Part shown: piece after piece, positions 21,875 through 33,298 of the stretch
Numbering within the stretch: the stretch's first letter is position 1
Layout: every line of letters starts with the position of its first letter
Source: Gymnopilus junonius
Lineage: Eukaryota; Basidiomycota; Agaricomycetes; Agaricales; Galerinaceae
Assembly: GCA_015501075.1 (NCBI GenBank)
Contig: JADNYJ010000011.1
Span: forward strand, 248,001-312,000
Reading direction: 5' to 3'
DNA: 64,000 nt
Notes under the pieces: model-generated
What the model saw: the letters and a program-made list of their open reading frames with translations, nothing else
The model's database searches: none
What the model was told of the DNA's origin: nothing
Made by a program: the position numbers and the translations under genes

Positions 21875-24059
21875 ATGGTGGCCAAAAATCCTCTCTTCCA
21901 CGGAACGTGGACGGCTAAGAAGCTTGGGGCAACGGTAGTGGACGATATTTGGCCAGAAGTTGGCTTCTTCACTCTGATCGCCACTAGTGAGTCTCCTTGG
22001 AACATGGTAGGTATGGTGCTCATGGCCGTATACGCTGTAGTGGTTGTTCTTGTTTCTAAGAACACAAGAGCCGAGCTGGGTGTCTCGAATCAACTGCTGA
22101 CCGTCCTTGGTCTCGTCCTTGGTCTCGTAATATCTTTTAGGACATCATCAGCTTATGAAAGGTATGTCGAAATCGACAGTACAATGCTACGACTCGTGAC
22201 GCCGGCATACTTAGGTATCAAGATGGGCGGAAAATGTGGACAACTATTATCGTTGCATCGAAAAATCTTGCCCAACTGGTGTGTGAAGTATTAACCTGGC
22301 GTTAGGGATTAGCATTCTTTGTCATTTTAGATTTGGATACACGTGCCTGTAGAAAGGCGCGCTCAAAGTTCTGAAGAAGTGACTGTGCTCGCGAACGTCA
22401 TTGAAAAGAAAACCATGATTAATCTGGTCGGTACCATTATAATTTATATACTTTCATATACTCAATCTCTTTACCCATCTAGGTCCAAGCTTTTTCAGTT
22501 TCTGTCAAGGCGCGTGTTCCCTTATCATCAAATTGTGAACTTGTTGCGAGAATTTCTACAGCATCTCCTCCGTGGCGAGCAAGGGGTATATTACGAGGAC
22601 CTCTATCCCTTAGTCTCTTTCCTTCCTCGCTATGCCAATGCTTTGGCTGGAGCGTCGCCTGATGAAGATGAAAGATTGCCGCTGTTTGAGCCCCCTGGCG
22701 GGCATAAAGCCCCTCACGAAACGCATGTCATCATACCAGAAGTTGAACCCAAAGGCTACGACAAGGATAAACCTGTAAATAGCAGTGGCAGCGATACCCC
22801 AGCTTCACATGCATCCCTAAGACGTCAGGAATCGTTCAATCCCGAGGCGCTTTTACCGCAGATCGAGAGTGACTATCCCCTGCGACCTGCTCGAAATCCT
22901 CCTGCAGTAACGATGTACGACTACTTCCCCATACTGAAGATCTTCCCTTGGCATATTCAGAGCTGGTTGAGAGTCATGTACCCCTGGAGATTCTCCTTGC
23001 GCTGTCCGAGTAAGTGGCTTCTATACTTTAGCGCGTTCGTTAATCAGACTAATTCACCCCACTTTCATATCAGTTATTCTCATTGTTAGTCATTCTCAGC
23101 GTTCAAAATTTCGTGAAAAATCCTGCTTACTTGATTTCTTGCAGGGCTCATGAAACAGGCATTGATTCAGCCTGCAATAGCGACCGCAATAGCGACCGCA
23201 GTCACCAACAACATCCTACTCTTTCAAGATACTGTTTCAAATTTAGAGAGAATTTGCAATACTCCTCTTCCATTCGCGTATCAAGCCCACCTCAGAGTGT
23301 CGCTGTGGTGAGGACTGCCCAAATTTCACTGGTGTTCGTTTTGATATTCTGTCTCTAGGATATATCTTGCTTTATTGCCCGTAAGTATCATAGTGATATC
23401 CCGTTTTGTCGTGCCAATTGTCTCTAGTTCCAAATTTACACATTCTACGGTTTCATTACGATTCCTGCAACAGCATTTGCTTCTTTCTTGTTGTTAGGGT
23501 TCCTTGAGATTGGGCAAGAAATGTACGGCTTTGTTCCTGTCATCTAGCATCTTCCAATGATCTCACGATGGTGCCCAGAGAAAACCCTTTCAATTACGAT
23601 CTCAATGATTTAGGTGAGGAATGAAATTCTTTGCATTGCATTGCCTGCGATGGCTCCAACTGCTTTCTATTGGCAGATTTGGACCATTTCTGTCTCAGCA
23701 TACAGCGGGACCTTCATGAAATTACCACAGTATGTCACTCGCTTCAATCTGCTTGAATATTCATTAATGCGCTCAACAGCATGTAGACACGGACCGTCCA
23801 TCCAAATTCGTCTTTTCTCGACTGTATGCCCTTCAACGATCTCAACTACTACCTATATCTCATATTTACTGAAAAAATATTCACCAGGAACCAGCCATTC
23901 GCGCCTTCAGACCGGCGAACGGCCGAGGAGCTTACAAGAGACAAAAAGCCCTATCACTTGCCGAGCAAGGAGGAGAGTGCGGAACCTGGTGTAGGCAGCA
24001 TCCGTAGGACTCTGGTCAGGAGCTGGAGAAGGGTGGATACTTCAACCAGGGAGAAGTGA
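21875..24059 (+). CDS. Bestrophin-like anion channel (UPF0187 family), one probable missing base
   Basis: Bestrophin-family proteins form pentameric chloride/anion channels in membranes. Thirteen exons were traced: 21,875-22,161; 22,215-22,278; 22,331-22,426; 22,483-22,509; 22,562-23,009; 23,074-23,084; 23,145-23,307; 23,359-23,380; 23,428-23,522; 23,579-23,613; 23,677-23,729; 23,780-23,823; 23,888-24,059. Landmarks are VLGLVLGLVISFRTSSAYERY, KMWTTIIVASKNLAQ, LLRGEQGVYYEDLYPLVSF, LIQPAIATAI, TVSNLERICNTPLPFAYQAH, IPATAFASFLLLGFLEIGQE and ENPFNYDLNDLDLDHFC. The exon sum is one base short of a multiple of three. The frame breaks between YDYFPILK and ELVESHVPLE (about 22,925-22,962), so one base is probably missing. 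One exon is only 11 bases long, and the intron at 22,510 begins GC. Confidence 0.88.
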
Positions 24060-24203
24060 AGATGGTTCTGAAAGAGAGGAGATTATTTTTTTCCACTTCC
24101 GAGTAAATGCAAGGCAGATGTATTACTTTTTGTGGTAAATAGTCGCCGGAGACGTATGCGTGGCCAATCGGATTATTTGCACAAGAGCAAAGTCCTTAGC
24201 ATG

Positions 24204-24288
24204 TCTCTGTTAGTATATCGGTTAGTACACGCGCCTGTCAATAGCTTACCGATCGCGCGAAAGCTGGGTTCGACTCCCAGACAGAGAG
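24204..24288 (+). tRNA. tRNA-Asp: tRNA-Asp (anticodon GTC) with a 13-base intron
   Basis: The acceptor arms TCTCTGT and ACAGAGA pair fully. The D arm is GTAT..GTAC, the anticodon stem CGCGC/GCGCG, the anticodon GTC at 24,237-24,239, and the T arm CTGGG-TTCGACT-CCCAG. An intron at 24,241-24,253 lies one base 3' of the anticodon, the canonical place for nuclear tRNA introns. The discriminator base is G, as expected for Asp. A T run at 24,311-24,319 may serve as the Pol III terminator. Confidence 0.93.
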
Positions 24289-25695
24289 TCGTCATAGTTA
24301 TGCACATACTTTTTTTTTCTTGAGTTTGGTGAACTAAATACACGAGGTTGGGGCTGTACATTAGTTTCTATACCTGCAGTACTTATATTTTCGATAAGGC
24401 GATTGAAATAAATTCAGGGAACAATACGGGGAAACAATGAATCACGACAATAAAAGGTAAGATCCTATCCGTATAAATACTTTGAGCTATATCCTACGCT
24501 GGAAGTGAAGGCGCTACGCCTGATATAGTACTGATGAGTAGCAGAGCAAATCGACGGACGCCATACTGTAGAAAGAGTACCGGAACGGAGCCGAGAGATC
24601 CATAATACACGTAATGAGAAACAGCACGAAGGTGGAGATGTAGTATTATGTGCCTTTAGATGGAGATGGGATGGTGGTACACCTGTCCGACCAACTGGGC
24701 CGAGCCAGCAATTAATGAAGCCGTGCCGTCGTTAAATGAGTGGATGTGAGCCTATGAGCGCCAATGGGATGTAAAGAGTGTGTTCCAGATAAGTTCCAGT
24801 TGGTGAGTGTAGTTTGTGAGAGGGGACGAAAGAATGTGGGAGGGCGATAAGATATGCCGAATTAAAAAATCACAAAAGGAAGGTGAATGAGCTGGCAGGC
24901 AGAGAGGGTGGCGCGATGTTGGAGGGGTAATGTCCGTGCTGGTGAGCGTAAGGATGATAGAGTAGGATGGGGATAAGCCCAAAAGGAATGGATAGGTAAT
25001 GACAACAGGTAAAAAAGAAGAAACGTCTAAAATAGTAAGAGAGCGAGAAACATGAGATATAGCAAACGACAAGAGCAAAAATGAGAAGGAACAGCAAAGA
25101 GGACGACAAAATAAAATAACTTCGATGCTTTTGTGGGTACCTGCGTTTTGACCTGGCGTGACGCAAGGCAGGTGCAGAAAAGAAAAATAAATGTTGATTT
25201 GTAAACGCAAGAAGATAGCGTCATTGGCGGTGGCTGAAATGCCTGTGTTATATGTTTGACTGATGTGATGAGATGCATGAAGTACGGATGATTCAATGGA
25301 AATAAATGACGATGCTGATGCTGATGCTGATTGGATAGATATCCTCTATTGTTCGACCAATGCGAGTCTAGTGTTGATTTTGTGAATAGTTTAATTCTCC
25401 TGAGAGGAACAATTTTGATGGAGGTGGCGGCGTGCGTAGCGAAATCGGAGTCAGCGCTGAGGAAAGAGGATGAATCCCGCTTTCTTGAAAACCAGGAGAG
25501 GTGCTGTTGCTGGTGGTCGTCACAAGCGATGATTATGTCGGCTTCTTCTTCGTATACCACGAAATCGTGACGCTGCCAACGCCTCTGATGTTGACCTGGG
25601 CTTGGAGACGGCACACCTAGTCATCAATCAAGTCATGATAGTCAGTTACCCGTCGACCTTTGAATCACTAAAGTAAAAATAGAGCAAAGCTAACG
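24289..25695. other. Intergenic / 3' region, no gene recognised
   Basis: No family is recognised on either strand. The longer minus-strand frames (24,752-25,614) translate to pyrimidine-derived Ser, Phe and Leu runs. Part of this is probably the 3' untranslated region of the large gene that ends near 25,696. A (GATGCT)n-like run lies near 25,310-25,330. Confidence 0.4.
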
Positions 25696-28600
25696 TTATA
25701 AAGGGTCGAGCTCGCTTGAACAGCATTCTGCCTGCAACATTGCAGTAGCCGTTATCAACTCCCAGGATCACTGACTGCCCCACCACGGCGACGAGAAAAC
25801 ACCTCGTGCAGGAAGACATTGACCACGAGGAAGACACAAGGCAAGAAGAGAACCGTGGAGACAAGTGGGAGGTATAAAGCTGAGGCAAGCGAACTCGCAC
25901 CACATTACAACCCACCCACAGGCAGCAAGGCAAGCAAGAAAAGAAAGAAATCGCAGGACGAAAAAGACTCACTGTCTCGGCAACACTTGCTTTCTTGAAG
26001 TCGACATACAGACTGCCATTTGGGGCCCGCGTCATTTCTTTGATTTCGCCAAACTTCTGCTCAAAAGGATTGTTAGCTCACATAAGAATTACCTCGGCGA
26101 AACAATGCAGAGGAACCGGAACCCACCTCGCACCAAGTTTTGACTGCCTCATATCCCTTCACGTCCTCCAACCCAACTCCGCTAATGATTAGCTTTCGTT
26201 TCGGGCCCTTGGCACCACGCATCCCCAGCGTCACGCTCCCAAGTCCAGGCCCATGTGCCCCACCAGAAATCGGATTCCCCGCAGTCAGGGGAAGTCGTTG
26301 GCGAATGAGAAGGCGACCACGCTGTCGTGGGCGTTGACTCGACTACCTCAGGCGTAGGAGAAAGCGGGAAGGCATAAGTTTGAAGCCGAGGCCGAGCCAG
26401 GGATGTACACGGACAATGGGCCTGGGCTACTGCCAGTCAGAGGCGTGCCAGGGTAAGACGACACAGGCGTGTTGCTGGCGCTGCTCCCAACGAGCCCCAT
26501 GCGCTCAACGAACCCTCTGAAGCCCTTGCCCGGCTTTGGACTGACCTGACTCTGTTGGGCAAGAGCATTAGCCGAGGCCGAGGCAGAACGCAGGTTTCCA
26601 AGGCTGGTCATGCTCTTGAGTCGAGGTCTCTCTAAGAGTGGGGAATCGGTGTGTGGTTGGATGTACTGCTGATGGACAGCTTCCACCGCCGCTTGCTGTG
26701 CATCCGCCTCCATTCTAACCCTGGCCCACCTTTCCTCATGAGCCTTCTCTCTCCTCATCCTCTCCATCTCCGGGTCAATCTCTTCCTCCTCATCTTCTTC
26801 TTCCTCGATGTCAGTGGAAGCTAACGAGCTGGGCGTCGGCGGAACATTTCCATCAACACCAGCCACCAGTGGCGCACGGTACTGATACTGGATCTGATGC
26901 TGATGTTGGTTCTGATACTGAGCCCTCTGATACTGGGTCTCAGGCTGAGGAGGGTACGTTTGCAGATGCATTGCAGCCGGCGCTCCAGGAGCAGCAGCAC
27001 TGCCCGCTCTTGCCATCGTCGGTGGCGCAGGAACCTGGCGAAGAAGGGAGGCAGAAGCCGACTTCACCAGCGTAGGTCGTCTAGCAAGAGAAGAACCATT
27101 GCTACCCGCAGTCGAGTTGGATCGTTCTCGGGCTAACTGTTGGCTTGGTTCCGCTTCTTTGACCGACTTGAAGGTCGAAATCGAAATTGAGGGTCTACTA
27201 CCGACCAACCCGTCCGAAGATGATTTGCCCAAGGGCAAGGGCACAGTTGTTTGACTGCGCGAGGGTGTCAGCCTTTTGGGCTTGGACTTGGCGGAACGCG
27301 AGAATGAGAAGCTGGGCATGCCCATCGCTGCTCTAGCATCCATCGCCGCCCTAGCATGAGCAGCATCGATCGGAGATCCCGGAACGCTCTTCGACGCCTT
27401 GGCAGATGCACTTTTTGTCGAACCAGAGGAAGTAGATGCAGCTGAAGAACCCCAAACACCTTTCACAGACCCCGCAACGTCCGCATCATCCCTCTCCACC
27501 ATATATTTCTGCGTCTGGCTATGGGTTTTGGACAGATCAAGCCTAAGAGAAGGTGGCGTGCTCCTAGGAGAAGCAAGCGTATAGACCTGACTCGTTGTCG
27601 GCTCCGGAACATCAGAAGGAAGGGGCGGCAGCGCCTCTTTCTCTTTGTCCTTCTTCTTGCTGCCATCGATGATCTGTGGAGATGGCAGCAGGAGCGACAG
27701 CGTAGGCACGGAAGGCACAGGCGGCGGGAGGTCCTCAGAGCCTGAGATCATCGATCCAGACGACGACGAAGATATGGCCATGGGGGCACTGCCCACGTTC
27801 GACAGGCGGGAGATGAAAGACGCTAGTCTGCCTCTCTTCTTCTCCTTGTCCTTCCCTCCTCCAAACTCCCCTTCTGACCACCCAGGACTCAAGTTGCCAC
27901 TCTCCTTCTCCTTCTCCTTGCCAGTGCCAAATGAAACGAAGCTCTTCCGCTTCCTCTCTCTCTCCTTCTTGTTCTTCTCTTTCCCATCCACAGCTGGCGG
28001 ACTGTCATCCATTGTTGAAGAAGTCAAGCTCCATCTCGACATTGAAGGGCCTGGGATGCCCAGACCACTACCATGAGGAGGAGTGCCAGCCATCAATGTG
28101 TCGTCTTCCGCAAAGTGGACCTCTGGTTGGCTCGACTCGGACAATCGAGGTCGAGCACGTTCAGGAGACGCAGGAGCACGAGGGAACTCGACCAACATCT
28201 TGTCTAAATCCGCTGGAGCTGGCATATCAGGCATCTCTAGCCTATCTTCGAGCTTGAGTCCACGCAGGAACTGCATCCGCTCAATGTCTTCCGCTGTTAT
28301 CTCCTCCTCACTCCCACTCTCTTCCCCCACTCTCGCCTCATCAGCGCCACTCACTCTCCGCACTTCCTCCACAGGCACAACAGGCCCTCTCACAGACGCC
28401 CTTGTCGGCCTCCTCCTCATCTCCGTAACGACTTCAAAGCCATCATCACCACTCTCATACCCATACCCATCACCCTCCTCATCCTCACCTCGCCCACGAG
28501 CAAACGACATCCTCTCTTCAACACCATCCATCTCCGCAGCGACATCCACAAAACCTCCACTGGCCATAGATACCACCGGATCAACACCCAGCTGCTCATC

Positions 28601-31600
28601 CGCATCAGGCCCAACAGCGAGCATCATATCTCTCATCCTCTCTTCATGCTCATCGCCCATCATTACTTCCACAACAGGCACTACGGCGGAGGCGGCCATG
28701 TCCACGTCAACACCACCCAAATCCAGAGGAGGTGCAGGAGGCGGCCGATTTGGCTTGCGACCTGGGCTAGGCAAAGGAGGCAGACGGAGTGGCACGGGGA
28801 TTGAAATCGAGTTGACCGGCGTCGATGTCACAGGAGGAGCAGACGACGGCGCGGACGGCAACTGTGCGATCAGCTGCTTGGGCGACATGGACATGGACGG
28901 CATCGGAGACATGGACATGGACATGGGCACGATCACAGGCTTCTCCTTTGACGCGGCGCGCGAATGGGTTCTCGAATGTGACGGCGCGCGCGAATGTGAG
29001 TGCGATTGCGAATGGGAATGCTGCGAACTCGTTCTTGAATGAATCAGAGTCCTCGAAAGCGAAGGAGCCTGCGAATGTGAATGCGAATGCACTCTGCTAC
29101 GACCCGAACTAGAGTGCGAATTGGAATTTGAATTAGAAGACCGGGAAGTGTCTCTTGAATGGACGCTGGCACTTCCGGCGGCGGCACCGCGACCCGAAGA
29201 ACGCGACGGAGAAGGAGAGGAAGAAGAAGCCTGACCTTGGCCGGGCTGGCCTTGCTGGATGGGCCCGATATACACCTGCGAAGATGACGCGTGCGGGTTC
29301 TCGTATAACAAGCCCGTGCTTGAGCCACTCGGCGCGTTGTAGGTGGCCCTGGACGTCGAAGGAGAAGTAGTAATGGAAGGAGCACCGCCACCACCACCAC
29401 AGCAGGTGGACGTGGAAGGCGAATCGGAAACGGGTGTAGCAGGGACAGTAGAAGCAGCAGAGAACGACACAGACGTAGCAGGCGTGTTGGCTGGCGCAGC
29501 GGGCGTCGTGCAGGTGTAAGTATGGGAGGTGTGGGTGGTCGTGGACGAGGTTGCGTCCGTGTCCACATCCATGTCCATGGTCGTCGTGGTCAAGTTTAGA
29601 TTCAGGGCAGAAGGCGTTCGGGAACGGGCACCAAGCCCACGAGGCAAGACTTGATGCTGAGCGTGGGCGTGGGTGTGAGCATCCCAGCGCTCTTGTTGCG
29701 CTTGACCCTGAATGATGATGCCATTATTACCGACGGTGCCGTGGGTGCCGGTACCGCTGGGCGAAGCGGTCGTCGTCGTCACTGCCCTAGCAGGCGCAGG
29801 AGCGATAAAAACCTGTCTGGCTCTTCCTCCAATCCACCATAAGCTTCTTCATCTTCCCCCTCCTTCTTCTTCTTCTCCAATTACCCCCTCAATTTCTTCT
29901 GTCACTTCCTCTGCTTCTTCTCCTTCTTCCTCCTCACTAGCAGCGTACACCCACGGCCGCTCAAACTCTAACTCATCACCCGCACCACCCGCGCTCGCCA
30001 GAAGTTTATGCAACCTCTCCCTCACCTCCTCCGAATCAATGTACACCGCATGCCGCACATACGAAGAGGAGCTGGAAACATGGGACGAGGCAACGTTGAC
30101 GCTCAGATTTCCCCCACCCATACTCGCCATGCTGGCAATCGACAGACTCGGCGCATGGGCGCCAGATCCAGGATGCGCGAACCCATTCAACGCGATGGAC
30201 CCAGCACGCGACCTCGACCGGGAGGAGGAAGCAGCAGAGGAAGAAACTGACAAACTCGGCGTATGTCCTTGTCCTTGTCCTTGTGCGGTAGCAGCACCTC
30301 CAGTATAATAACAGCTCTCTCTCAACACCGCTCTCGACTGTCTTCTCGTCGGAGGCGCAGAGGGCGGCAATGGGGAAGTCACGAGAGGCGTCGTGGGGGT
30401 CATCGCCATCACAGGCGAAGACGCATTAGAATGAGATTGAAATTGCGAATTGGACGCGTCGAGGAGGAGGAGCTGAGAGCTAGACCTGCTCGCTCTAAGC
30501 AACGCCGTTGGGAGGTGATACATCCCCACGCCCGCTCCAATCGCAGGTGCAGCAGTCGCAGTCGCAGTCCCAGTTGGAGCGTGCACATGTGGTTCTGCCA
30601 CTACTAGCGCAGTGTGCCTGGCGATTGGAATTTCAACTTGAAACGCTGATACGGATGCGGATGGACTGGCTTGGAGTACCTCCTCCGCCCGTGATTCTTC
30701 CGCATCCTCCGCCTCTTCCGCGCCCACCACTTCCTCCGAAGACTCCGATAAAACCGCGTTATCAATGCACGACTGGGCCGACGCGACAGCGACAGGTAGG
30801 TGAGGACGACGACGACGACGACGCGCCTCCTCCCAATGCCGATGCCGATGAGGCAGCGGGAGAAACCATAGCCATGGAAGCTCGTAAATTCGCAAGCGAC
30901 GACTTTCTTTCCGGCCTCACGACAGGTATCATAGACACGGGTTGTGCACCCGCACCCGCTCCTGTGCCTGGGCTGCTGATCCATGAAGCTGAAGAGGAGG
31001 TCCTGGAGTGGTTGTAGGCTGCCACTGTTGGTGCTGCCACTGTTGGTGGTGGTGGTGAGGGCGAATTATTGTTGATGCTAGCAGTCGCCGGTCCGAGCGG
31101 GAGGTAAACCTTCCTCTGCCTCTCACTTCCACTCCCAATGCTCCACCAATCCCAACTCCAGGCACAAATGACGACGTCGACGCAGAGCGAGCCAAAAAAG
31201 GTTTCGAAGCAGAAGCAGCAGACACGAACGAATGCCGAGTCCCGGAAAGAGACCCAGCGACCGATCCCGCTACCGATCCTGATGCCGCTCTGGAAAGTCT
31301 ACGCGGATGCGAAAAATGCGACTGGGCAGAATGCACGGAACGCGCAGAGGAAGAGGAAGAAGCGGTGTGCGAGGACGACGTGTAGGAGGAAGAGTAGGAT
31401 GGCGCAGGTGAGTGGGTCTTCTTCTTCTCCTTCAGGTTCAGGTGCTTGTACTTGAGCTGCGTGTGTGTAGCTTGGGGGTTTGGATCTTCTTTTGTGTGTA
31501 TTGTCACTTCTTCCTGCTGTTGTTGTGGCTGTTGTTGTTGCTGCTGCTGGGCGGTGAAAGTAGAAGTACCAGATGCAGTACTCGCAGTCCACGCCGGACT

Positions 31601-33298
31601 CGGATTCGGATTCTCGCTCTGAGTAGCCAGCCCCATCCCGAACGACAGCGGCGAGGGCAGGGAAAGCGACAGCGTCATGGCCGTGGACCATCGTATGAAA
31701 CCTCCCCTGAGTCCTCATGAGCGGCGGATTGCAAGCCCAAACCCAAACCTAGAGCTGAAAATGAAGATAACACCTCGTCCCGCCCAGACTCTGGAGAGAC
31801 CAAGGCTCCTTCTGGGATAACGCCAATGTCAACGCCAAAACCAAAGCTAAAGCCAATGGGGTGGAGGGCAGAGGAGGGGTGTACCCAGTGATGGGGCTGA
31901 TACGGCCGATGGGACGGTGAAACTTGATTCGGGCGTTGAGCTGGCTGTCGTTGCTGATGCTGATGCTGGAGTTGGAGCTGGGGGTTTGATGGTGGTGAGG
32001 GTGTTGTTGATGCCTGCATAAGGGTGCCCTTCCACCTTCTCCGGGTTCGTCGGGTTGAGAGTGGTCTCCCCTGTTGCTGAGAACGAACCTAGCTCGGGTA
32101 GAGGAGGGAAGGGAGGTAATGGCTATACCCCGCCAAAATAACCAAAAAATTTTGAAATGAAATGAAGTGAATATTGACAATGATAATGAAAGCGGAAGAT
32201 GATGAAAAAAGAACAAGAATCAATCAGCATCAAAAGCATCTATCAAAAAAAACATAACGCAGAACCACACCAACCTTATCAATATCATCACCCAACGCCG
32301 ATAGTAACTCGTCTCTTGTCTTCATCATCATCGTAGGAATAGTATCACCCGTCGGCTCTTCACCAGCCATGGCATTGGCAAGTAAACCGGGATCAGCACC
32401 CAAAGGCCCCTCGCGCACAAAGTTCCGCACAAGTCCAGGGAAGCGCGATGGATCCGGGCCTGGATCCGTGTCCGCGTTCGGGTCTTGACCTTCTTCAAAC
32501 CCAAGTATTCCACCTCCCGCCTCCTCCTGCGCGTGGCGGCTCGCGTCCCCCGAAGTCCGATTTTCAGGGGCACACGCATACGCATGTCCGAGGATAGGCG
32601 AGTCCGCGCGATCTACGTTAAAGCCTTCTCCCTCTCCTTCTTCTTCTGCTGCTGCAGAAAGTCTCTGTGGCCTGTGTGCAAACCACAATGGCGAACGGAC
32701 TTCCTCAGCGCCATCATCAAGGGCGGTGCTAATCCCAGCACGCGATCCACCAGCACCTTCTAATGCCAACGTCAACGCGGAACCCAAACCCGAAACCGAA
32801 CACTTCTCCACCAGCACGGGCAAGATGGTTTCCTCATCAGCTAAAACGCCATCACCACGCCCCTTCTCCTCATCATCACCTGCATCCTCGCTCTCAAACG
32901 GAGCAAAGCGACACTGCTGCTCCAGCCACCTCTCGATCCTCCGTCGGTCGCGACCGTGAGGGTGGTCTTGCTCATGCTCATGCTCGTGGTTGTATTCGTT
33001 ATGATAATCATATTTCCCGCTCAGAGATTTCCGGTCGCCCGTACTGGCGGCCGTCCTACAAACGCGGTGCCAGTTTCGACTGGGAAACTTGGGGAGCAGA
33101 AGGCAGAGGCGGAAATGGGGGAGACTCGGGTTCAGGGTCAAGTGGATGGGGTAGATGAGGGGACCGAGACCCTGGGTGGGATGGAAATAGGGCAGAAGGC
33201 TCGGATGCGGGAATAGCGCTAGTACTAGCACCACCCTCTAGAAAGTTGACCGCAGTGGGGAAAGGATGCGCTTCCCTTGCAGTCGTAGTCGAGGCCAT
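25696..33298 (-). CDS. Very large low-complexity Ser/Pro/Ala-rich protein with C-terminal RRM-like domain; frame broken many times
   Basis: On the minus strand, protein-like text continues in the same style from MASTTTAREAHPFPTAVN (33,298) to an RRM-like end. Segments are an N-terminal region with DRRRIERWLEQQCRFAPFES (near 32,900); a Ser/Gln-rich region with a glutamine run (near 31,550); SHSHS-type Ser/His repeats (near 29,000); a long open segment (29,782-26,348) with acidic patches and Lys/Glu runs; then two exons (about 26,260-26,110 and 26,055-25,980) with KRKLIISGVGLEDV and GSLYVDFKK, which look like RNP2 and RNP1. A likely intron separates 32,266 from about 32,122. Frame changes near 33,055, 31,905, 31,676, 29,800 and 26,380, among others, need indels rather than introns. 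RNA binding is inferred from the last domain only. The boundaries are approximate and it could be two genes. Confidence 0.55.

Noticed and set aside
26348..31720. Long plus-strand open frames opposite the large Ser-rich gene (for example 28,083-29,042 and 29,712-30,308)
   Set aside because: They are antisense shadows of GC-rich repetitive coding DNA; their translations are Ser/Arg/Trp runs with no start, splice or family support.
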